This document shows, piece by piece, positions 48,120-58,803 of a stretch of 64,000 nucleotides of DNA. A model generated the notes under the pieces. The model made no database searches, had not been told where the DNA came from, and saw nothing but the letters and a program-made list of their open reading frames with translations. The position numbers were made by a program, and so were the translations under genes. The stretch's first letter is position 1. Each line of letters opens with the position of its first letter. Source of the stretch: Polytrichum commune (Eukaryota; Streptophyta; Polytrichopsida; Polytrichales; Polytrichaceae); NCBI GenBank assembly GCA_950295325.1, contig OX485807.1:52172440-52236439 (forward strand), in the 5' to 3' direction.

Positions 48120-48500
48120 TGGCAAAGTCATTCACCCCCGTATGCACCTCAAAAGGTTTGTCAAGCTCCGCGAACTTGAGCACGGGCGTCTAAGAGAACT
48201 TGCTCTCAAGCTCCCCAAAGACTTGGTGGCAAGGCTCCTCCCACTCTTGGGATAGCCAATTCTTCCACAAGTCGGATAAGGTCGGATAACCATCAAGCTT
48301 AACGCTCTCATATGCAATGGCCATCCATCTTACGTTAACCATCCGCCAATGGCAAAGTCACTCGCCCCCATATGCACCTCAAAAGGTTTGTTAAAGTCCG
48401 CGAACTTAAGCACGGGCGGCGAAGAGAACTTGTTTTTGAGCCCCCCAAAGGCTTAGTGACAAGGCTCATCCCACTCTTGGGATAGCCATTTTCCTCAATA
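48120..48500 (-). repeat. Two tandem RNase H-type coding units, outer element
   Basis: The CACTCTTGGGATAGCC marker lies at about 48242 and 48473, 231 bp apart. Compare five copies in the nested and three in the plus-strand element. Confidence 0.85.
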
Positions 48501-49321
48501 AGTTGAATAATGTCCTAGGAACCTTAGAAAACTCTCGAATGAAGTTGTGGTACTAATTGGCTAGGCCAACAAATGACCTAAGCCCTTTTGAATGAAGGGC
48601 CAATTCTCCTTTTGGATTGCCTTGACATTCTTCATGTTCGTCCACCAACTTCCTTTGTCACCACATATCTCAAGAACTCAATCTCTCGTTGAGCAAAGTT
48701 ATTTTTCACTCCTTGGCGGCAATTTTTTTTGGGTAACACATTGGTGAATACATCCTTGTATCTCACCAACATCACACCAATGTTGTTTGGGGGAGGCCCA
48801 TCTTTCCTAGCCTCCCCATACGTTCCTTGGAGTTGCTCCAATTGAACCACGACCATTATGCTTTCTATTTTTCATTTGGTCCATTAAGACCAAATTCAAC
48901 TTAGGTCCTCCTACCATAGGAGTCCTTGTCAATTCGAACTTCAATTCTTTGCCATTATGACACATCATAATGCACCGCAAGCACACCGGCTTGCACCTCA
49001 CATCTATCATGTGAGTTTCAAAGAAGGCGGCCTTCACAATGACATGCATTTCATCTATTTCACTTGGTGTGAAATTTTGACAAAAATCCAATGTCCCACA
49101 TTGAAAGGTTACATGCATCGCGGCCTCCTTTGTCTCATGCGGTTTGCCCTTTCCAAACCGCACCTTGGTGGGCTTGCCTGCTCTATCAATCGGCAAGCCC
49201 CAACTCCCTTGTGAGTTTTGGGCTCAAGAAAGAATGGCTTGCCTCTTTGTCAACCCATGAGACAATTCTCCCATTCATTTGAGCCTCAAGGTACAAAAGA
49301 CTTGGCCTTGGCTAAAGGCTA

Positions 49322-49672
49322 CTAGCCTAGGCCACAATGCCATCGTCTTACATCCGGTCCTCGGCAACTTGGCTTGGCTTGGTCCGCAAAGCCAACTTTA
49401 AACATTTCGTCCGCGGGACAAATTGGTTTGGTGCCACAAAACCAATTTCTAATAGTTTGTCCGCAAAACAAACATGTTTTGCCTTGGTAGCACAAAGCCA
49501 CCTTCCCACACTCTGTCCGCGGCACGAACATGAATTGCCTTGGTAGGACAAACCCACCTCCCAACATTCCGTTTGCGGCACAAGTATGATTTGCTTTGGA
49601 AGCATAAAGCCACCTTTCAACATTCCGTCCGTGGCTCCAACATGTTTTGCCTAAGTAAAATGGACCAAACAA
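49322..49672 (-). repeat. 57-60-bp coding tandem repeat, outer element
   Basis: The minus-strand frame repeats a motif of about 19-20 residues with the pattern C-x-G-x-x-V/x-x-x-W, as in SHGRNVERWLYASKANH and CGQTIRNWFCGTKP, about five or six times between the gag-like and protease regions. The plus-strand element has about three copies (53259-53480), the nested element about one (near 44330). Confidence 0.65.
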
Positions 49673-50306
49673 TTTGCACTCATTTCTTTGGGACCTACTT
49701 TGGCTAAAGCCACTTGTGGTGATGCGCCGCCAAACTTCTCTTTGGGACCATCGGCTTCAATGCTTTTGCAAACTTGATGGTCCCCACCATGTCCTCAAGA
49801 AGCCTTGGGGACTTAAACAAGGCATCCACCACCCACTTTTAAAACCCCACCTAAAAGGATGCATTTCTTAGAAAGCTTGTCCATTTTAGGTGTATCCTTC
49901 ATTTATGCGTATGAATAGCGCACATAGGCCTTAAGAGGCCCCGGGTGCCTCATTAGCACCAAATTCATTCCAACATCGATACCTTCCAAGCATTTCGTAT
50001 TGGAATTTCAATCCAACATTAATGCCCTCCAAGGTTTTGGGTGCTTTCGGTATTCTAGGCCCCAAATGTTTTTTTTTTTAGGTTTGCGGGAGCCCTTTTC
50101 AAAGCACTCCTCCATTTTCCTTACCAAATCCACCCTCATGCCCACCATTGTCATTAGAACCAATGGTATGGTCAAATTCCACTTGCACATGATCCTTGTT
50201 CCAATTTGAGCCTCACAACCTTTTGGGAACCCCGGGCTCACCATCATAACCCGCTTATTTGATAGCCATGCTTCCCTCAAAGTGCTAGCTCAAAAATTGG
50301 AACCCT

Positions 50307-50318
50307 GCTCTGATACCA
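50307..50318 (-). other. Primer-binding site, outer element
   Basis: The reverse complement is TGGTATCAGAGC, two bases from the 5' LTR. Confidence 0.95.
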
Positions 50319-50320
50319 CG

Positions 50321-51296
50321 TGTCGCAACCCTTGCTAGCCCCCCCCCTTGACCATCTTGCCAATTTTCAATTCTAGCAAAGGTTACGAGTCGCTAACCAT
50401 TCGCATTCCGCCATGCTAATGGATAGCTCCTCTTACCCCGGACCAATAGTTCATAGGAGGGAACCAACCCTCCTACTTTGCTTTCGGGACTCACCCCTTA
50501 ATCGGTAACCCATTTCCCCAATGTGGACTTCCATCCATGGAAGTCCAATCCTATGTTGATCATCGCGTTGCCGGAGCAACACTACAACAACCCGAAGCAT
50601 ACTAGGCAACTATGGCCTCACAATAGGCCAAAGCCCATTGAGGCCGTGCCGTTCGGCCTCGGGTGGGTGAGGCCACACCACCTCACTCATATAAGCCTCT
50701 AGGACTCTACGCGGGGCCCCTACCCCACCGTCAACCAACCTCTTGTCTCTCTACCAAGAGTTGGGGCCAAGTGGACATTTTCCCTTAGCCGCTGGGCCTA
50801 GAAGCCCCCACAGCTTCAGACCATCATAACTTCCTTGTATGATGTCCGATCATAACAACCAACCACTCCATCCTCATCTACGCTTCACGTAGATGCCGAT
50901 GGACTCCTCACTTGCCCCATTCGGGCAAGTGCTGAGGAAGTTATGCCTGTTTGAACCTTGGCAGTCCCGGGAATCACTCCCAGGCACTGCTATACCAGGG
51001 CGCTGTCCCGGGACAGCGCCCCACTCAAATGGCCATAACTCCTAGCTCACACCTCCGATTCAGGTGTTCTTGAGCATTCTAGAATCACCACGCCATGAGC
51101 TACGCATAGCTCATGGCCTTACCCTCGTGCCTCCTAGTCACCGTGGGTGGGAGGCGTTCCCAACGCCCGGGGCCCTCACCCACACTAGGATCACTTGGGC
51201 CCTCTCACCAACGGCGCCACAAGTCCCGGGTGTCACTCCGGGGTCCCCCTTGTGCCCATGGTGTTTCGGGCACTCCTCATGGAGAGGTGCGCGACA
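50321..51296 (-). repeat. 5' LTR of the outer element
   Basis: 976 bp, partner of 37207-38183. Confidence 0.95.
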
Positions 51297-51301
51297 ACCC
51301 T

Positions 51302-51682
51302 GGTGAGATTCTCATATCTTTCAATCTTGCTTGTGTCAATGCTAAGATTTCCTCATGAGTGTATTGGCAGGTTGGTTTTTGAAAATAGATGGCTACCTGA
51401 TAGTCATACGAGAAGCCAGTGTCTGGGTCCGTTTCTACTTCAAATGAAAGTTGTGTTATGTTGAAATGTTGCCCCTCTATGCCATCCGAAAATGAAAATT
51501 TGACCAACATGAGGGTAGGAGAATACCGATGTGAGGAGCTCTGCTGCTTTTTTTTTTGATCGGCCTTTTTTTTGCAAAGGAATGGGTTGGGGCTAGTTCG
51601 AAGTTGTGTGGTGCTCCTTCCTCAAGTGCTAGCTTCTCCATTGTGTCAAATCCTAGCCAAAAATGTTGTGTTGGTGGAGTAT
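51302..51682 (-). pseudogene. Degenerate unidentified ORF, middle part
   Basis: Lies between the outer element and the plus-strand element. The minus strand reads VKFSFSDGIEGQHFNITQLS, FEVETDPDTGFSYDYQVAIY and CQYTHEEILALTQARLKDMR, running straight into the ACCCT target site and continuing at 37206 in the same frame. A second frame (DTMEKLALEEGAPHNFE) nearer 51660 implies another frameshift. Family unknown; see 36060-37206. Confidence 0.5.
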
Positions 51683-52656
51683 TGTCGCGCACCTCTCCAT
51701 GAGGAGTGGCCGAAACACCATGGGCAGAAGGGGGACCCCGGAGTGACACCCGGGACTTGTGGCGCCGTTGGTGAGAGGGCCCAAGTGATCCTAGTGTGGG
51801 TGAGGGCCCCGGGCGTTGGGAACGCCTCCCACCCACAAAGACTAGGAGGCATGAGGGTGAGGCCATGAGCTATGCGTAGCTCATGGCGTGGTGATTCTAG
51901 AATGCTCAAGATCACCTCAATCGGAGGTGTGAGCTAGGAGTTATGGCCATTTGAGTGGGGTGCTGTCCCGGGACAGCGCCCTGGTACAGCAGTGCCTGGG
52001 AGTGATTCCCGGGACTGCCAAGGTTCAAACAGGCATAACTTCCTCAAGACTTGCCCGAATGGGGCAAGCGAGGAGTCCATCGGCATCTACGTGAAGCGTA
52101 GATGAGGATGGAGTGGTTGGTTGTTATGATCAGACATCATACAAGGAAGTTATGATGGTCTGAAGCTGCTGGGGGGGTTCTAGGCCCAGCAGCTAAGGGA
52201 AAATGTCCACTTGGCCCCAACTCTTGGTAGAGAGACAAGAGGTTGGTTGGCGGTGGGGTAGGGGCTCCGCGTAGAGTCCTAGAGGCTTATATGGGTGAGG
52301 TGGTGTGGCCTCACCCACCCGAGGCCGAACGGCACGGCCTCCATGGGCATTGGCCCATTGTGAGGCCATAGTTGCCTAGTATGGTTCGGGTTGTTGTAGT
52401 GTTGCTCCGGCAACGCGATGATCAACATAGGATTGGATTTCCATGGATGGAAGTCCACATTGGGGAAATGGGTTACCGATTAAGGGGTGAGCCCCGAAAG
52501 CAAAGTAGGAGGGTTGGTTCCCTCCTATGAACTATTGGTCCGGGGTAAGAGGAGCTATCCATTAGCATGGCGGAATGCGAAGGGTTAGCCACTCGTAACC
52601 TTTGCTAGAATTGAAAATTGGCAAGATTATTAAGGGACCTAGCAAGGGTTGCGACA
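51683..52656 (+). repeat. 5' LTR, plus-strand element
   Basis: 974 bp, TGTCGCGCAC...TTGCGACA. A TTATAT box candidate lies at 52288-52293. Contains the 16-bp palindrome GCTGTCCCGGGACAGC. Confidence 0.95.
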
Positions 52657-52658
52657 TT

Positions 52659-52670
52659 TGGTATCAGAGC
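52659..52670 (+). other. Primer-binding site, plus-strand element
   Basis: TGGTATCAGAGC, complementary to initiator-Met tRNA, two bases after the LTR. Confidence 0.96.
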
Positions 52671-54019
52671 AGGGTTCCAATATTGGAGCTAGCACTTTGA
52701 GGGAGACATGGCTGTCAAACGTGAGGGTTATTATGGTTAGCCCGGGGTTTCCAAAAGGTTGTGAGGCTCAAATTGGAACAAAGATCATGTGTAAATGGAA
52801 TTTGACCATACCATTGGTTCTAATAACAATGGTGGGCATGATGGTGGATTCGGTAAGGAAATTGGTGGAGTCCTTTGAAAGGGCTCCCGCACACCTCAAA
52901 AAAGCATTTGGGGCCTAGAATACCGAATGCACCCAAAACCTTGGAGGGCATTAATGTTGGATTGAAATTCCAATACGAAATGCTTGGAAGGTGTTGATGT
53001 TGGAATGAATTTGGTGCTAATGAGGCACCTGGGGCCTCTTAAGGCCTATGTGCGCTATTCATACGCATAAATGAAGGATACACCTAAAATGGACAAGCTT
53101 TCTAAGAAATGCATCCTTTTAGGTGGGGTTTAAAAGCGGGTGGTGGATGCCTTGTTTAAGTCCCCAAGGCTTCTTGAGGACATGGTGGGGACCATCAAGT
53201 TTGCAAGAGCATTGAAGCCGATGGTCCCAAAGAGAAGTTTGGCGGCGCATCACCACAAGTGGCTTTAGCCAAAGTAGGTCCCAAGGAAATGAGCGCAAGT
53301 AGTTTGGCCCATTATACCAAGGCAAATCATGCTAGCTCGTGCCGTGGACAAAATGTGAGAAGGTGGTTTGGTGGTACCAAGCTAGATCATATTTGTGCCA
53401 CGGACGGAGTGTTAAAAGTTGGCCTTGTGGACCAAGCCAAACTCATGGTGTTGCCGAGGACCAAATGTTAGACGATGGTTTTGTGGCCAAGGCTAGTAGC
53501 TTTAAGCCAAGGCCAACTATTTTATATCTTGAGGCTCAAATGAATGGGACAAACGTCTAATGGGTTGACAAAGAGGCAAGCCATGCCTTCTTGAGCCCAA
53601 AACTCATAAGGGAGTTGGGGCTTGCCGATTGGTAGAGCGGGCAAGCCCACCAAGGTGCGGTTTGGAAAGGGCAAACCGCATGAGACAAAGGAGGCCGCGA
53701 TGCATGTAACCTTTCAATGTGGGACATTGGATTTTTGTCAAAATTTCACACCAAGTGAAATAGATGAAATGCATGTCATTGTGAAGGCCGCCTTCTTTGA
53801 AACTCACATGATAGATGTGAGGTGCAAGCCGGTGTGCTTGCGGTGCATTATGATGTGTCATAATGACAAAGAATTGAAGTTCAAATTGACAAGGACTCCT
53901 ATGGTAGGAGGACCTAAGTTGAATTTGGTCTTAATGGACCAAATGAAAAATACAAAGCATAATGGTCGTGGTTCAATTGGAGCAACTCCAAGGAACGTAT
54001 GGGGAGGCTAGGAAAGATG

Positions 54020-54250
54020 GGCCTCCCCCAAACAACATTGGTGTGATGTTGGTGAGATACAAGGATGTATTCACCAATATGTTGCCCAAAAAAATTGCCG
54101 CCAAGGAGTGAAAAATAACTTTGCTCAACGAGAGATCAAGTTCTTGAGGTATGTGGTGACAAAGGAAGTTGGTGGACGAACATGAAGAATGTCAAGGCAA
54201 TCCAAAAGGAGAATTGGCCCTTCATTCAAAAGGGCTTAGGTCATTTGTTG
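54020..54250 (+). pseudogene. Reverse-transcriptase remnant with the catalytic core deleted
   Basis: The frame passes from the pre-RT segment (MLVRYKDVFTNMLPKK) almost directly to the post-palm segment (family FAQREIEFL..VVTKE, then LRSFVGLAN). The roughly 150 residues that should lie between them, including the YxDD active site, are absent. The same junction is present in the nested (about 43600-43680) and outer (about 48660-48740) elements. Confidence 0.85.
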
Positions 54251-54299
54251 GCCTAGCCAATTAGTACCACAACTTCATTCGAGAGTTTTCTAAGGTTCC

Positions 54300-54990
54300 T
54301 AGGACCTTATTCAACTTATTGAGGAAAATGGCTATCCCAATAGTGGGATGAGCCTTGTCACCAAGCCTTTGGGGGGGGCTCAAAAACAAGTTCTCTTCGC
54401 CGCCCGTGCTTAAGTCCGCGGACTTTAACAAACCTTTTGAGGTGCATATGGGGGCGAGTAATTTTACCATTGGCGGATGTTGATCCGAGATGGATGCCCA
54501 TTGCATATGGGAGCATTAAGCTTAATGGTTGTCAAACCTAATGCGATTGGTGAAAGAAAGGGCTATCCCAAGAGTGGGATGAGCCTCGTCCCCAAGTCTT
54601 TGGGGAGCTTAATACAAAGTTGTCTTTGCCACCCGTGTTCAAGTTCGCGGAGCTTGACAAACCTTTTGAGGTGCATACGGGGGGGCGAATGACTTTGCCA
54701 TTGGCGGATGGTTAACGTAAGATGGATGGCCATTGCATATGAGAGCGTTAAGCTTGATGGTTATCCGACCTTATCCGACTTGTGGAAGAAATGGCTATCC
54801 CAAGAGTGGGAGGAGCCTTGCCACCAAGTCTTTGGGGAGCTTGAGAGCAAGTTCTCTTAGACGCCCGTGCTCAAGTTCGCGGAGCTTGACAAACCTTTTC
54901 AGGTGCATACGGGGGTGAGTGCCTTTGCCAATGGTGGATTATGTGTAAGATGGATGGCCATTGCATATGGGAGCATAAAGCTCAATGGTT
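54300..54990 (+). repeat. Three tandem RNase H-type coding units, plus-strand element
   Basis: GCTATCCCAA-AGTGGGA markers are at about 54331, 54562 and 54794 (231- and 232-bp spacing). Confidence 0.88.
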
Positions 54991-55319
54991 GTCAAAGAAG
55001 ACAACCAACTCATGACAAAGAACTTCTTTGCCGTAGTGCATTTCTTGAAGATGTGGCGACATTATATGGGGTCGCACAAAGCAAAGGTCTACATGGACAA
55101 TGTGTCCTAAAAGTATTTTGACATACAAGCGTAAGTGAACGCCAAGTCATTGCGGAGGCATGATAGTTTAGCGCTTATGAAGGTGGATTTGATCCACAAA
55201 CCGGACCGTGGAAATGTGGTGCCGGATACGCGAAGTAGACCGGAAGAGTTCCAAGCAATGAGAACCATCCAAACCTTGTGCCTAATGTGTGCCGGCAAAG
55301 GAAACTTGTGATGCAAGAT

Positions 55320-56340
55320 ACGGGAGGGGTAAATTAACTACCCCAAAGCACAAAAGCTTTTAGGTGAGCTTCGCAAGAGCAAGGTGCTCAAAGAGGTTAA
55401 GTTGGTGGACGGATTGTTCAAGTGCAAACAAAGTCGGGTGTATGTGCCACAAGGCAAGTTGAGGCTATCGGTTTTGAAGGAGAAATATGATAGTCCTATT
55501 GCCGGCCATAAAGGACAAAGAAACAACCGCCATAGAATGGTGTCAAAGAGGTACCATTGGGGGTGCATAAAGGAGGATATAACCCACTTTGTGAAGGCGT
55601 GAATAAAGTGCCAAGTGAACCGAGCTTCTTACCAAAAGCAAGGCGGTTTCTTGCAACCGTTGCCTATCCCGTCGGCGTCATGGCATAGTATGTGCATGGA
55701 CTTGATCACAAGTTTGCCGGAGTCACATGGGTATGATGCCATCTTGTTGATGGTAGAGCGGTTTGCCAAGTTGGCACACATGGTGCCGATTGTGGGAACC
55801 GCCACCGCGTTGGAGACCGCATAGCCTTTTCTCAAAGGATGGTTGAGGCACCACGGGTTGCCAAGAGTGATTGTGTGGGATCAAGATTCAAAGTTCACAA
55901 GTGCATTTTCAATGCATTTCTCTAAGGAGGTCGCAATGAAACTAAGGTTTAGCACGGCCTTGCATCCCCAAATGGATGAGAAAATGGAGCGTGTGAGTGG
56001 AGTCTTGAAGCAATACTTGAGGAACTTGGTGGGGGCGGACCAAGGAGATTGGGCGGACTATGTGGGTCGAGCGGAGTGTAATTGCAATGTAGCCACGCAC
56101 TTGGCTACCAAGGGGTGGTCTTTCGTGTTGGCTTATGGAGTGGATGCGCTCCAACCTATTAACCTAGCTCTCGAGGGGGCACATTCAACACTAGAGTTCA
56201 ACCAAGATGGTGAGGACTTGGCCAAGGATGGTAAACAAGTCTTGGAGATGACCAAGTTGTTGGTGGAGAAAGCCCGAAGGTGCTACGGAGTGCAAATCAA
56301 TGCCGGAAGACGCGAAGTGGAGTATGAGGTGGGCCAATAA
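55320..56340 (+). pseudogene. Integrase region, plus-strand element, defective
   Basis: Contains the zinc-binding His segment (SKRYHWGCIKEDITHFVKA), where the next Cys codon is TGA. It also has the core Asp segment (SMCMDLITSLPESHGYDA), a TAG after ATALETA, the second Asp (VIVWDQDSKFTSAF) and the Glu (EKMERVSGVLKQYL). The lesions make an intact integrase impossible. Confidence 0.88.
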
Positions 56341-56654
56341 GGTGTTGTTGAATGTGGACAACTTCACCTTGCCCAAAGGCCTTACTCCAAAAATTCATGT
56401 CCAAAATTGGAACTTCGTTTTCCATTGTGGAACAAGTGTTCAAGGACATGTATAAGTTGGAATTACCGCCGGAGATCAAAGTGCATCCGACATTTCATGT
56501 CTCATTACGAAAGTCATTTTAGGACGACACCTTGTGGCCCGATCACAAGCAAGTGATTAGGCCACGTCCCGACCTTGTGGAGGTCATTTGGAACATGAGG
56601 TAGGAGGGCATCCTCAAGTGTAGGAAGCCCAAGTGAAAATGAAAGAAAATGTAC

Positions 56655-56765
56655 AAAGGAGTACTTGGTGAAATGGTGTGGATACCATGAGAAAGAAACC
56701 GCTTGGGTGGCGGCAAGAGACATGGTGAACACCAATGAATTGGTGAAGCACTTTGAAGAAACTAA
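56655..56765 (+). pseudogene. Chromodomain remnant
   Basis: Reads KEYLVKWCGYHEKETAWVAA, matching the chromodomain pattern (Y-L-V-K-W-x-G-Y, then T-W). Chromodomains at the integrase C-terminus mark the chromovirus branch of Ty3/gypsy and guide insertion to heterochromatin. The frame upstream is broken. Confidence 0.85.
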
Positions 56766-57603
56766 GGCTAAGGATTCCAATAAAATGAAGCGTAGGCATT
56801 GATGAGGACATCAATCTCCTTTAGTGGGGGAGAGACGCTAGTAGCACACTTAGCTTCGAGGTTAATTACTCCACAACATGAACTTGTTCTTTGGCTTGAG
56901 GGAATAAAGTCCAAACTTTAGTGGTGCAAAGAGAAAAGTATGAGATGAGGTCCTAGTCTTGTACTTGTGCTTGGTTAATGGAAGAGGGGGAATAGACATG
57001 CCAAACTAGGTTGGGTAAGCCGAGTAATTGGGGGCCATGGCTTGGACGGGCCTTGGATAAAACCAAGAAACTTCTTAGTTGTGGGCTTGTCCGGGCGGGG
57101 ACAAGGTGATGGCGCGTGCTCATAAAAGTGCTACCCGCGAGCTAACGAGAGTTGGTGCATGGGAGTCATGAACCCATGTCTCGAAAGAGCAAAGTGGGAA
57201 CCGAGTCGGGCGGGACTTGGCATCACCCCCGTGCGATCGAGGCGTGGCTTAACAATGGAAAGCCATCTCGGAGTTGCAACCGAGACAACTTAGTGGAAGC
57301 GTTGAGGTCTCGCCTAGATGTGTCATGTTAGGCTAGTGGAGCCTAACGGGGGAGCCCCAAAGGAGGGGCAACCCAAGTGAGTCCCAAAGTAGGTGGGTCT
57401 AGTATAGGTTAGGTCCTTGGATGAGAGATCCAAGGTCGCTAACGGACCACCTAGGAACGACACCTTTGGGACCATGCCAAATTTGAAGATGCATTGTGGG
57501 GGTCGCGCCCTAAGGTAAACACAATGCCGCACCATAGAGGATGGCAACTTGAGAATTGGTGTGCCGACTACGAGTATAGTCGATGAGGGCATCGACTCCG
57601 TTT

Positions 57604-57615
57604 GGTGGGGGTGAG
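57604..57615 (+). other. Polypurine tract, plus-strand element
   Basis: GGTGGGGGTGAG immediately precedes the 3' LTR and is conserved at the equivalent place in the other two copies. Confidence 0.75.
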
Positions 57616-58589
57616 TGTCGCGCACCTCTCCATGAGGAGTGGCCGAAACACCATGGGCAGAAGGGGGACCCCGGAGTGACACCCGGGACTTGTGGCGCCG
57701 TTGGTGAGAGGGCCCAAGTGATCCTAGTGTGGGTGAGGGCCCCGGGCGTTGGGAACGCCTCCCACCCACAAAGACTAGGAGGCATGAGGGTGAGGCCATG
57801 AGCTATGCGTAGCTCATGGCGTGGTGATTCTAGAATGCTCAAGATCACCTCAATCGGAGGTGTGAGCTAGGAGTTATGGCCATTTGAGTGGGGTGCTGTC
57901 CCGGGACAGCGCCCTGGTACAGCAGTGCCTGGGAGTGATTCCCGGGACTGCCAAGGTTCAAACAGGCATAACTTCCTCAAGACTTGCCCGAATGGGGCAA
58001 GCGAGGAGTCCATCGGCATCTACGTGAAGCGTAGATGAGGATGGAGTGGTTGGTTGTTATGATCAGACATCATACAAGGAAGTTATGATGGTCTGAAGCT
58101 GCTGGGGGGGTTCTAGGCCCAGCAGCTAAGGGAAAATGTCCACTTGGCCCCAACTCTTGGTAGAGAGACAAGAGGTTGGTTGGCGGTGGGGTAGGGGCTC
58201 CGCGTAGAGTCCTAGAGGCTTATATGGGTGAGGTGGTGTGGCCTCACCCACCCGAGGCCGAACGGCACGGCCTCCATGGGCATTGGCCCATTGTGAGGCC
58301 ATAGTTGCCTAGTATGGTTCGGGTTGTTGTAGTGTTGCTCCGGCAACGCGATGATCAACATAGGATTGGATTTCCATGGATGGAAGTCCACATTGGGGAA
58401 ATGGGTTACCGATTAAGGGGTGAGCCCCGAAAGCAAAGTAGGAGGGTTGGTTCCCTCCTATGAACTATTGGTCCGGGGTAAGAGGAGCTATCCATTAGCA
58501 TGGCGGAATGCGAAGGGTTAGCCACTCGTAACCTTTGCTAGAATTGAAAATTGGCAAGATTATTAAGGGACCTAGCAAGGGTTGCGACA
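57616..58589 (+). repeat. 3' LTR, plus-strand element
   Basis: 974 bp, apparently identical to 51683-52656. Confidence 0.95.
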
Positions 58590-58803
58590 AGTATTGTCCT
58601 TGGGCGTTGGTTTGCTTCTCTTTTCCGTTGATGATGTTTTGTTCCTCTTCCCTGCTGATGTTGCTTTGCTTCCTCCATTCCTCTTCTGTCCCTGGGGTGG
58701 AGAGTTTGCTTCCATCATTACAAAATCGGGATCGTCCGTGAGAACTCTGGCCGCGCCTCTTCCTCCTCCTTGTCCTATCATTTTTTTCTACAAGGTATGA
58801 CAT
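58590..58803 (-). pseudogene. Degenerate unidentified ORF, 5' part
   Basis: The minus strand reads a very basic, Glu/Lys-rich stretch (EKNDRTRRRKRRGQSSHG, then EEEWRKQSNISREEEQNI) ending in NAQGQY at the AGTAT target site; after removing the retrotransposon the frame continues STNTTFLA at 51677. I see no clear start ATG. With 51302-51682 and 36060-37206 it forms one broken ORF of unknown family. Confidence 0.45.

Larger units (their letters stand above)
37202..51301 (-). mobile_element. Outer Ty3/gypsy chromodomain retrotransposon, with nested insertion
   Basis: The element spans 37207-51296 with perfect 5-bp target duplications ACCCT at 37202-37206 and 51297-51301. Removing the nested element and its duplicated target leaves about 6.84 kb. 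LTR ends are TGTCGC/GCGACA. Internal order, read on the minus strand from the right, is: primer-binding site 50307-50318; gag-like frame near 50008-50280; a 57-60-bp coding repeat 49322-49672; protease remnant 48807-49260; reverse-transcriptase remnant 48570-48760; RNase H-type repeats 48120-48500; integrase 46678-47760; chromodomain about 46290-46400. All frames carry stops, so it is non-autonomous. The two LTRs differ by two substitutions and one C-run length change, so it inserted recently. Confidence 0.93.
51678..58594 (+). mobile_element. Ty3/gypsy chromodomain retrotransposon, plus strand
   Basis: 51683-58589 (6,907 bp) is flanked by perfect AGTAT duplications (51678-51682 and 58590-58594). 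Both LTRs are 974 bp and I found no difference between them by eye. Primer-binding site 52659-52670; gag-like frame about 52649-52918; coding repeat 53259-53480; protease remnant 53560-54011, with the catalytic Asp followed by Lys-Glu instead of Ser/Thr-Gly; reverse-transcriptase remnant 54020-54250; three RNase H-type repeats 54300-54990; integrase 55320-56340; chromodomain 56655-56765; about 840 bp of non-coding DNA; polypurine tract 57604-57615. Numerous in-frame stops. The very similar LTRs imply a very recent insertion. Confidence 0.95.

Noticed and set aside
52659-52670. tRNA gene
   Set aside because: Only the 12-base primer-binding site complementary to initiator tRNA is present; there is no cloverleaf.
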